The notes under the pieces are model-generated. The model made no database searches, was not told the DNA's origin, and worked only from the letters and a program-made list of their open reading frames with translations. A DNA stretch of 64,000 bases from Dethiobacter sp. (GTDB lineage: Bacteria > Bacillota > Dethiobacteria > Dethiobacterales > Dethiobacteraceae), in assembly GCA_018333635.1 (NCBI GenBank), contig JAGXTL010000043.1, positions 1 to 64,000 of the forward strand, in the 5' to 3' direction. A program made the position numbers and the translations under genes. Below are positions 7,028-14,068 of the stretch, piece by piece (the stretch's first letter is position 1; each line of letters begins with the position of its first letter).

Positions 7028-8587
7028 ATGATGAACAAAGAGCCGGAACAAATGAATCGCGTACTGCCGCTGATTTTGGCTGAGGGAAACACTACCGTAA
7101 CCGTGCCCCTAACATGGTCGCTGCCGGGCAATGCGCCGCAGTTTGATGAACCGGAACTAACGGTGCTTGATGTAAAAGCAGTTGCTTTGTCCGGGGAAGT
7201 AGTGGCAGAAGTAGTTATCGAACAGCTTACGTATTATCTTAACGAAGATACCGGGTTGGTAGAAAAACAGACCACAACATACCTGTTAACTGAGCTGGTG
7301 CAAGTGCCTGTCGTAAAACCGGGCAATCGGGTGACTGCACAGGTGGACGTAGGGGTGCTTGGCGGCTGGCGAACGGAACGAGATAATCTGCGTGGGCAAA
7401 GAGCAACGATACTTAAAGGTGAATGCAAGCTGTTTGTCAGTTATACAGTGTTTGGTGACCAGGAAGTTTATGTTTATAAGGCATCCGGCTTTGACGGTGA
7501 AGCGCTTTCGGAAACAGTAGACGTGGAATCTCTGCAGAGCTGCTTTACGGAAGTCATTGATTTATCATTTCCACTGGAAATGGCCGCTACTCCTAAAAGT
7601 ATGGGCGAATTAAGCGGGCATTTCAAAAATGCTAAGGTTACATCAATGTGTGGTTGGGTCAAGATTGAAGGTGAAATTGCTGCCACAGTCCCATACTTGA
7701 CAGAAAAGGAGCAGATAATTAGCGAGGTATTTGTCTTTCCGGTCAAATATTTTCTTGAGGTGAATTCAGCCACAGGTGAAATGGCTGCGGAAGTGACGGG
7801 GGAGGCAAAAATTTTTACCTGTCTTCGTGAGCATGGTGAGAGGACGGGGATACTGCGAGGCTTGCTTTATCTGGAAGGACGGCTCAGCTTGCTGGAGCAT
7901 CTGGGAGTGGCAGTCAAAAGCCGGAGTCATCCTGCCGGTTTTCAGCATAAGTTGCCCCATCACCATAAGAAGCCGTTTCTGCTGGAAGAAGTTATTGCCA
8001 TGGGTTCATCGCAGACGCTGGTACAGCGTGAAATATTTTTCCCCCGTCGGGTGCGCAGCGTGCGGGAGCCGGTCGATGCCCAAGTTCGAAATCTTCAGCA
8101 TGAAGTAATCCCAAACAAAGTTATTGTAAAGGGCATCTTGCGCAAGCAGCTTTTTGCCGTTGATGCGGAGACAGGGACAGTCTTTGCTGTAGACGTCAAT
8201 GAGAACTTTGTCCATTTTGTTGATGTTCCAGGCGCTTCACCCGGAATGCGTGCCCATGTCAAGGCGCGTGTGGAATTTGTGAAGGTGGATATTAATCCTG
8301 GAGGTGAATCAGCGCGGCAGGTAACAATTATTGAAATTAGTGTTAAAGTTACCCGGTTTGTGAAAAAGGAAATAGCGGAAGACAATGTCTGGCCGGTTCT
8401 GCCTTGGCCGCCCATGAAACCCAAGCCGCCGCATCCTGCGGCAAAAACATATATTGTTCGCTCAGGTGATACAATCTGGAAAATTGCAAATATGTTTGGC
8501 GTTTCCATGGAGGCGATTATTGCTGCCAACAACCTTACAAACCCGAATTTAATCTTCCCCGGGCAACAGTTGATAATCCCGAGCTAA
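7028..8587 (+). CDS. SipL-like SPOCS-LysM spore morphogenesis protein
   Basis: A 519-residue protein with a poorly conserved N-terminal beta-rich portion, at least one clear SPOCS repeat at about residues 320-445 (VIPNKVIVKGILRKQLF, FVHFVDVPGASPGM) and a C-terminal LysM domain (TYIVRSGDTIWKIANMFGVS, about 473-518). Length and layout resemble SipL of Clostridioides difficile, which recruits SpoIVA to the forespore. The start ATG 7028 follows 'ggaaggcagggg'. A sequence resembling a sigma-E -10 box (catacgat, 6999-7006) lies upstream, but I found no convincing -35. It and the preceding gene look like diverged duplicates. Confidence 0.8.
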   Translation: MMNKEPEQMNRVLPLILAEGNTTVTVPLTWSLPGNAPQFDEPELTVLDVKAVALSGEVVAEVVIEQLTYYLNEDTGLVEKQTTTYLLTELVQVPVVKPGNRVTAQVDVGVLGGWRTERDNLRGQRATILKGECKLFVSYTVFGDQEVYVYKASGFDGEALSETVDVESLQSCFTEVIDLSFPLEMAATPKSMGELSGHFKNAKVTSMCGWVKIEGEIAATVPYLTEKEQIISEVFVFPVKYFLEVNSATGEMAAEVTGEAKIFTCLREHGERTGILRGLLYLEGRLSLLEHLGVAVKSRSHPAGFQHKLPHHHKKPFLLEEVIAMGSSQTLVQREIFFPRRVRSVREPVDAQVRNLQHEVIPNKVIVKGILRKQLFAVDAETGTVFAVDVNENFVHFVDVPGASPGMRAHVKARVEFVKVDINPGGESARQVTIIEISVKVTRFVKKEIAEDNVWPVLPWPPMKPKPPHPAAKTYIVRSGDTIWKIANMFGVSMEAIIAANNLTNPNLIFPGQQLIIPS

Positions 8588-8620
8588 CTGGTAACTTTCA
8601 CCATGCGAAGGCATTTTTCT

Positions 8621-8652
8621 GACAGCGGCGCTAATAGCCGCTGTCTTGTTGT
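8621..8652 (+). terminator. Terminator after the SipL-like gene
   Basis: Stem gacagcggc / gccgctgtc (8621-8629 and 8637-8645) with a 7-base loop and a T-rich tail. Confidence 0.8.
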
Positions 8653-8691
8653 TATTTGCTCAAACTCAGTCAGTTTCTTGCAAGACGGCTT

Positions 8692-8720
8692 TTGTCAGAG
8701 GTTGCCGGATAGTCTATAAT
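8692..8720 (+). promoter_or_regulatory. Sigma-A promoter of the LysM-CAP gene
   Basis: TTGTCA (8692-8697), 17-bp spacer, TATAAT (8715-8720), about 49 bp before the start codon. Confidence 0.65.
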
Positions 8721-8768
8721 GGAAATTGTGAAGTTATGTTAACAATTTAGCAAAAGGAGTGTGCTTGT

Positions 8769-9590
8769 GTGCGTAAAAAAAGGACGAGCTTTCTTTCACT
8801 GGTGCTGCTGATCACCGTTTTATTGATGACCAACTCATCCGCCGCCAATGCCTTGACGTTTGCAAATACTTTGACTGTCAGCCAGATTTTCCGGTGGACA
8901 CCCAGCGGATGGCAGCGGGTTTCCGCACCGCTGATGCTTTCCAGAAATACAAGTCAAACTGCTTTCTACCGGGTGCAGTCAGGTGACACGTTGCATCGTA
9001 TCAGCCTGCGTTTCAACACAACGGTTGCAGAACTGATGCGGCTGAATCGTTTGACAGGCACAACTATTTTTGTGAATCAGTGGTTGCTGGTGCCTCGCCC
9101 TCAAGCGCAACCGGCGCCCCAACCACAGCCGACTCCTCAGCCTCAACCGGCTCCCCAACCTCAACCGGCTCCTCAGCCGCAACCGGCGCCGTCTAATCAA
9201 CTGAATCAGTTTGAGCAAAGAGTTTTTGAACTGACCAATTTGGAACGGCAAAAACATGGAATAGCCCCGCTGCAAATCGACTTGGCACTTTCTGGCGTGG
9301 CTAGACTAAAGTCGCAGGATATGCACGACACCGGCTACTTCGCGCATAATTCCCCGCTGTATGGTTCACCCTTTGATATGATGAGACGCTTTGGCATAGC
9401 GTTTCAAACCGCAGGGGAAAACATCGCCGGTGGGCAGAGAACGCCGGAAGATGTGGTAAGAGCTTGGATGAACAGCCCGGGTCATAGGGCAAATATTTTA
9501 AATGCCAGATTTACTCATCTTGGCAGCGGGTATTTCTCCGGCCCCAATGGTTTTGGTCACTTCTGGACTCAAATGTTTGTCGGCCGCTAA
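8769..9590 (+). CDS. Secreted LysM-CAP domain protein (YkwD-like)
   Basis: A 273-residue protein: signal peptide (residues 1 to about 28, basic start then LVLLITVLLMTNSSAANA), one LysM domain (YRVQSGDTLHRISLRFNTT, about 67-112), a Pro/Gln linker made of PQPAPQ-type repeats (about 114-148), and a CAP/SCP domain (about 155-273, with the conserved GENIAGG and MNSPGHRANIL). CAP proteins of this type are exported and attach to peptidoglycan through LysM; in spore formers many are spore-associated. The molecular activity of bacterial CAP domains is not settled. Start GTG 8769 follows 'aaaggagtg'. A vegetative-type promoter precedes it. Confidence 0.9.
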   Translation: MRKKRTSFLSLVLLITVLLMTNSSAANALTFANTLTVSQIFRWTPSGWQRVSAPLMLSRNTSQTAFYRVQSGDTLHRISLRFNTTVAELMRLNRLTGTTIFVNQWLLVPRPQAQPAPQPQPTPQPQPAPQPQPAPQPQPAPSNQLNQFEQRVFELTNLERQKHGIAPLQIDLALSGVARLKSQDMHDTGYFAHNSPLYGSPFDMMRRFGIAFQTAGENIAGGQRTPEDVVRAWMNSPGHRANILNARFTHLGSGYFSGPNGFGHFWTQMFVGR

Positions 9591-9604
9591 ACAAAAGAAA
9601 ATAT

Positions 9605-9636
9605 AGAGCGTCAGGCTACTGTGCCGGACGCTCTTT
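9605..9636. terminator. Bidirectional terminator between convergent genes
   Basis: Stem agagcgtc / gacgctct (9605-9612, 9627-9634) extended by ggc/gcc, located where the CAP gene and the L,D-transpeptidase gene converge. The hairpin overlaps the 3' end of the latter. Confidence 0.7.
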
Positions 9637-10149
9637 GAATTTTGGAATAAGAAGCATTTTGCCGGGATGCAGATAGCGGGGGTGTTTAATTTTATTGAAC
9701 TGAATTAATTGTTGCGGTGTTATTTCGAAGCGTCGGGCGATCGTTTCCACAGTATCGCCGGGTCGGACATAATAGATGTCTTTGCCGATGTGTTCCGGGA
9801 CTTTTACGGCATCCTCCCGGTCAAAAATAATGACAGAGGTGCCGATGGGTACGAGCGGATAGATTTCTTCTACATCCTCGTTATACATCCGGATGCATCC
9901 TGCGGTAGCAGCAGTGTTGATGGTCCAGGGATTAAATGTGCCATGAATGCCATGGCGCTGGTAAGTAAACGCCAACCAACGTGTGCCTAACCCGGGATGA
10001 GGGCGGGGGTTTTTTTCATAGACTTTATATTCACCCAACGGTGTAGGCGTAGCTGGTTTGCCAATGGCAATAGGAAATGTTTTGTAGTACTGTCCTTGCT
10101 GGTAAAAGGTCAGTTTTTTCATTAACCGATTAACTTCTATTCTGGTCAT
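9616..10149 (-). CDS. L,D-transpeptidase (YkuD family) with C-terminal LysM
   Basis: A 177-residue protein with a YkuD catalytic domain (about residues 8-110). The active-site signature HGIHG...TAGCIRM is visible, with the catalytic Cys in AGCIRM, and a LysM domain closes the protein (YYVRPGDTVETIARRFEIT). These enzymes make 3-3 peptidoglycan cross-links or anchor proteins. In Bacillus subtilis YkuD is a spore-associated enzyme with the LysM at the other end. There is no signal peptide, so export during growth is doubtful. One of only two minus-strand genes in the window. ATG 10149 follows 'gggagagcag' on the minus strand. Confidence 0.92.
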   Translation of the reverse strand: MTRIEVNRLMKKLTFYQQGQYYKTFPIAIGKPATPTPLGEYKVYEKNPRPHPGLGTRWLAFTYQRHGIHGTFNPWTINTAATAGCIRMYNEDVEEIYPLVPIGTSVIIFDREDAVKVPEHIGKDIYYVRPGDTVETIARRFEITPQQLIQFNKIKHPRYLHPGKMLLIPKFKERPAQ

Positions 10150-10374
10150 GCTCTGCTCTCCCGTCTGCGTGGTTTTTGTTATATCCTATGTAGCAACTGA
10201 CCGTTCTGACAATAACAATAGTAAAAGTTGGAATAAGCTAAAGTTAATCTCTGCTCCAGAAAAGGGATTTTGGCCAGGATGTGGAATATTAAAGGTCTGT
10301 TTACGGTTTTATCCTTATATTCATTTGGAGAGAATAGTTTCTAGCGATGTGTCTGGCAGATGGAGGGAAAAATT

Positions 10375-11409
10375 GTGAAAGAATTGTCTGGTTTGCAGGA
10401 TGTTCAAGATTTTAAGATAGAGAATAACCGGCTAGTGCATTCGGCGACACATGAAGAAATTCTTGCCGGTTCCACCACAGACATTTATTTTATTCGTACA
10501 CTGGAGATTTTGAGGAGTACCGGAAAGAGCGAGACAGAGGTGACTGCCGAAATCTTTGCTAGTCAGCCCGGTGTATTATGCGGCGCAGAGGAAGCAGTTC
10601 AGCTTCTAAAGAGTAAAGACGTAAAGATATGGGCGTTGGGGGAAGGGGAAGAATTTGAGCAAAAAGAAGTAGTCATGCGGATTCAAGGTCAATATAGTCG
10701 CTTTGGCATTTATGAGACAGCAATCCTTGGTATGCTGGCCAGCGCCAGCGGTTGGGCTACGGCAGCGCGGCGGTGTAAAGCGATAGCCGGAGAGAAAAAA
10801 GTCTTTTGTTTTGGCGCAAGACATGTCCATCCTGCCGTGGCACCAGTTATGGAACGTGCGGCTATAGTGGGCGGGGCAGACGGCTGCAGTTGTATTCTTG
10901 GTGCCAAGTTGGTTGGTCAAAAACCAATCGGTACTGTGCCTCATGCGGTAATGTTGATTGTGGGCGATACTGTCGAAGTTGCGCTAACCTATGATAGCGT
11001 GATGCCAAAGGAAGATCCGCGGATTATCTTGGTAGATACTTTTAAAGACGAGGCGGAGGAGACTTTACGTGTCGCTGAGGCCTTAGGCAAAAAGCTGGCG
11101 GGAGTAAGGTTAGACACACCAAGAGAGCGGGGTGGCGTTACCCCCGGATTAGTGAGGGAAATCCGCGCCCGCCTAGATCAAGCTGGCTTTAACCAGGTAA
11201 AAATATTTGCCTCTGGAGGTTTAAACGAAGAAAGAATACCTCGTTTAAGTGAAGCGGGTGTGGATGCGTTTGGAGTAGGCAGTTTTATTTCTCGTGCTCC
11301 GGCCATTGACATGACCATGGATATTAAAGAGGTGGAAGGCAAGCCCATGGCCAAACGTGGTCGCATACCGGGAATTACTGAGTCACCCCGTTTAAAAAAG
11401 ATTTGTTAA
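10375..11409 (+). CDS. Nicotinate phosphoribosyltransferase-like protein
   Basis: A 344-residue protein of the nicotinate/quinolinate phosphoribosyltransferase fold, closest in look to the short archaeal/clostridial PncB-type proteins. Visible are FGARHVHPAV, the segment GVRLDTPRERGGVTPGLV, and the phosphate-binding IFASGGLNEERI with GVGSFIS near the C-terminus. The expected reaction is nicotinate plus PRPP to nicotinate mononucleotide in NAD salvage. GTG 10375 is preferred because 'ggaggga' (10362-10368) is correctly spaced for it but would overlap the ATG at 10360. The histidine kinase gene follows 26 bp later. Confidence 0.82.
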   Translation: MKELSGLQDVQDFKIENNRLVHSATHEEILAGSTTDIYFIRTLEILRSTGKSETEVTAEIFASQPGVLCGAEEAVQLLKSKDVKIWALGEGEEFEQKEVVMRIQGQYSRFGIYETAILGMLASASGWATAARRCKAIAGEKKVFCFGARHVHPAVAPVMERAAIVGGADGCSCILGAKLVGQKPIGTVPHAVMLIVGDTVEVALTYDSVMPKEDPRIILVDTFKDEAEETLRVAEALGKKLAGVRLDTPRERGGVTPGLVREIRARLDQAGFNQVKIFASGGLNEERIPRLSEAGVDAFGVGSFISRAPAIDMTMDIKEVEGKPMAKRGRIPGITESPRLKKIC

Positions 11410-11435
11410 GATTCTGGATTCGGGGGGTCGATGCC

Positions 11436-13082
11436 ATGATACAGGATTCACGGGAAGATTTTTTTCTGCAGTTGTTGGCTGACTACGTGCTTTTAAACGA
11501 GCTTTTGGGCGGAAATAATACTGAACAGTTCTTGCATAAAATTGGGATTAAATACGGGCTGCGGCTGGAAGACCGCTACCGCTCTGCTTCTGATTGTTCC
11601 AAAAATTTAACCGTTGAGCAATTTAGCAATTTGATTTCCCGCTTTGCACAGAGCATTGGCGGAGAGTATGTCCTGCAGGCAGCTGATGAAGAAAAAGTGG
11701 TTATTTACTGTTACAGATGTCCTTTTGGCCATGTGGTGTTAAAGACACCTGTTTTGTGCGCTGCGTTGACAGCCATGTTAGGGGGGATTGCCTCCCGCAA
11801 TTTCCCTTATAGCAAGGTAAGCAGGGAACATTCCATAGCTAAAAAAGCTGCCAATTGCCAGATAGTGATTTATCTGCAAGAAACGGAGACGGCGTTAGCT
11901 GCGGCGGGGAATGTTTACGCGGACAGAGTTGTAAATTATGTGCTTACACCTTCTGAAATAGAATTGATGAACAATGAAGTTCTAGCCGGTAACAATATTT
12001 ATCATAAATATGTGGCTAGCTTTGAGAGCTTGAAAAGTAAGCACCAGTTTTTGGAAACGGAATATAACCAACTACGCAATGAAATATTTTCAGATTTAGG
12101 GTTGGGTGTGTTGACCGTGAATGAAGCAGGTAAAATTACGTATATGAATAAAGAGGCTCAGGAATTACTGCCGGTGGGAGAAAACTGGGATGTCGGCAGT
12201 ACAAAAATCTTTCAGTCTCTTTTGCATGAGACGTTGACTAAGCATACGCATTTTAAACAGCATCAGGTTCAAATTCCATTTCCCGCTGAAGTTCGCGTAT
12301 ATTCGGTAAACACCGCTCCTCTTTTCCATGAAGAAGGAGGGCTGAGTGGCGCAGTCTGTGTTTTTCAAGATGAAACAAAAATAAGGGCGTTGGAGAATGA
12401 GCTTTTACAGATGGAAAAGTTTTCTCTGGTAGCAGAGTTGGCTGCCGGCATTGCGCACGAAATTCGCAACCCTATTACAACGCTGCGTGGATTTCTGCAG
12501 ATTTTAAGTAAGGAATTTAGGCATGAAACAAAAGGGGCCGAATACTGTGCCATGATGATTGAGGAGATTGATCGTGCTAATAGTATTCTTAAAGAATTTT
12601 TACTCCTGACAAAGCCGACTGCTCCAAAAGTTCGGGAAGTAGATTTGCATGTGGTATTGGAAGAGATATTTCTATTAATCGAGAGCAAGTCTTTGTTGGA
12701 AAATGTGGAGATTAGCAAGTGCTACGCGAAAAAGCTACCTCTTGTCAAGGTTGACCCAGCGCATATGAAACAAGTTTTTCTGAATTTAGCCACCAACGCT
12801 ATCCAAGCTATGCCTGACGGCGGCCGTTTGACTATTTCCACCTCGGAGGAGAAGGGAAAAGCGGTGGTTAGGTTTAGTGATACAGGTTTCGGCATGGAAG
12901 AAAGTCAACTGAAAAAAATCTTTGATCCGTTTTTTTCTACTAAAGAGCAGGGAACAGGCTTAGGCTTGACAGTTTCTTATCGGCTAATTGAAGCTCATAA
13001 CGGCAAGCTTTATGCGGAAAGCACTCCAGGTAGAGGCTCTGTCTTTACGCTAGAACTGCCAGTATTTCGTAACGAGGAATAG
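11436..13082 (+). CDS. Soluble sensor histidine kinase (sensor domain-PAS-HisKA-HATPase)
   Basis: A 548-residue histidine kinase without membrane segments. Residues 1 to about 180 form a sensor domain with Cys-containing CYRCPFG and GGIASRNFPY motifs, resembling the MetOD1-type sensor domain; about 195-320 is a PAS domain; the dimerisation/phosphoacceptor helix AHEIRNPITTLRGF carries the His near residue 341; the ATPase has an N box (NLATNAIQAM), G1 (FSDTGFGM) and G2 (GTGLGL). No response regulator is adjacent, so it is an orphan kinase, the kind that feeds the sporulation phosphorelay or Spo0A directly in spore formers. That role is inference. ATG 11436 is chosen over TTG 11403, which overlaps the preceding gene. 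Confidence 0.88.
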   Translation: MIQDSREDFFLQLLADYVLLNELLGGNNTEQFLHKIGIKYGLRLEDRYRSASDCSKNLTVEQFSNLISRFAQSIGGEYVLQAADEEKVVIYCYRCPFGHVVLKTPVLCAALTAMLGGIASRNFPYSKVSREHSIAKKAANCQIVIYLQETETALAAAGNVYADRVVNYVLTPSEIELMNNEVLAGNNIYHKYVASFESLKSKHQFLETEYNQLRNEIFSDLGLGVLTVNEAGKITYMNKEAQELLPVGENWDVGSTKIFQSLLHETLTKHTHFKQHQVQIPFPAEVRVYSVNTAPLFHEEGGLSGAVCVFQDETKIRALENELLQMEKFSLVAELAAGIAHEIRNPITTLRGFLQILSKEFRHETKGAEYCAMMIEEIDRANSILKEFLLLTKPTAPKVREVDLHVVLEEIFLLIESKSLLENVEISKCYAKKLPLVKVDPAHMKQVFLNLATNAIQAMPDGGRLTISTSEEKGKAVVRFSDTGFGMEESQLKKIFDPFFSTKEQGTGLGLTVSYRLIEAHNGKLYAESTPGRGSVFTLELPVFRNEE

Positions 13083-13124
13083 CGCGTAAAGTGCTTTTTT
13101 TTTACCCCAACCAAGGGGACAACC

Positions 13125-13168
13125 AAGGGGACGGTTCTGGTGGTTGCAGCCACCAGAACCGTCCCCTT
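13125..13168. repeat. 19-bp perfect palindrome (GGGGACGGTTCT-type repeat)
   Basis: Left arm 13125-13143 and right arm 13150-13168 (aaggggacggttctggtgg and its complement) flank a 6-base loop. Short partial copies of the arm ('ccaagggga') precede it at 13111-13120. It lies between the kinase and the cyanophycin operon and may act as a transcription barrier, but the lack of a T tract and the flanking partial repeats point to an extragenic palindromic repeat. Confidence 0.75.
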
Positions 13169-13240
13169 GATTGGGGGCATAGGATGCCAAAGCAGTGGTA
13201 ATTCTATCAAGTGTGGGATTTTCTCCGGAGGTGCTTGAAC

Positions 13241-14068
13241 GTGACGCGGCAAAAACAAGGTAGCCTAGTAGTGATAGGCGGTGCGGAAGATAAGGAAGGG
13301 GACTGTAAAATTTTACACCGTTTCCTGCGGCTGTGCGGTGGGCGAGAGGCCAGAGTTTTAATCTTGTCAACGGCCAGCACAGACCCGAGCGCCGGAGAAC
13401 AATACGGCGCTATATTCACTGATTTTGGCGCTCATGATGTGCGAATCCTGGCTGTTCCAAGCAGAAAGGAAGCAAATCAAGGTGAATTTAAACAAGTTTT
13501 TGCCGAGTGCAGCGGCATTTTTTTTACCGGCGGCGACCAGCTACGGATTACAGGAATTCTTGGTGGCAGCAGATTGGGTGACGCCCTGCGCCAGGCCCAC
13601 TGCCGAGGAGCAGTGGTGGCCGGGACGAGTGCCGGTGCGTCAGTTATGAGCGAGACAATGCTGGTAGGGGGAGTGGATGATGCTACGCCAAAAAAGGAGA
13701 TTATCAGGATGGCGCCCGGCCTGGGGTTATTGCGCCAGGTGGTGGTTGACCAGCATTTTGCCCAGCGGGGACGTATTGGACGGTTGCTTGCTGCGGTAGC
13801 ATATAATCCTGAGATGCTTGGTGCCGGCATTGATGAGGACACAGCGCTTGTAATTAATGAAGACGGGGTGTGTGAGGTGATAGGCTCCGGCACTGTGACG
13901 ATTATTGACGGTCGGAATGTGGCTCATTCGAATATTTCGGAGTCACGCCCCGGCCAACCGCTGGCACTGACAAATATATGTTTGCACATCCTTGCCGAAC
14001 AATACTGTTTTCATTTGAATAAACGCAATGTTTTTTTGCCCGCAGCTAAGGAGGAAACAAGCAGATGA
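13241..14068 (+). CDS. cphB: Cyanophycinase
   Basis: A 275-residue serine exopeptidase of peptidase family S51, which splits cyanophycin (multi-L-arginyl-poly-L-aspartate) into beta-Asp-Arg dipeptides. Visible are the start LVVIGGAEDKEGD, FFTGGDQ, and the nucleophile loop GTSAGASVMSE with the catalytic Ser at 130. GTG 13241 follows 'ccggaggtg'; an earlier TTG-type start at 13211 would add ten residues before the conserved start. Its stop overlaps the ATG of cyanophycin synthetase by 4 bp (ATGA), showing translational coupling in one operon. Confidence 0.93.
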   Translation: MTRQKQGSLVVIGGAEDKEGDCKILHRFLRLCGGREARVLILSTASTDPSAGEQYGAIFTDFGAHDVRILAVPSRKEANQGEFKQVFAECSGIFFTGGDQLRITGILGGSRLGDALRQAHCRGAVVAGTSAGASVMSETMLVGGVDDATPKKEIIRMAPGLGLLRQVVVDQHFAQRGRIGRLLAAVAYNPEMLGAGIDEDTALVINEDGVCEVIGSGTVTIIDGRNVAHSNISESRPGQPLALTNICLHILAEQYCFHLNKRNVFLPAAKEETSR

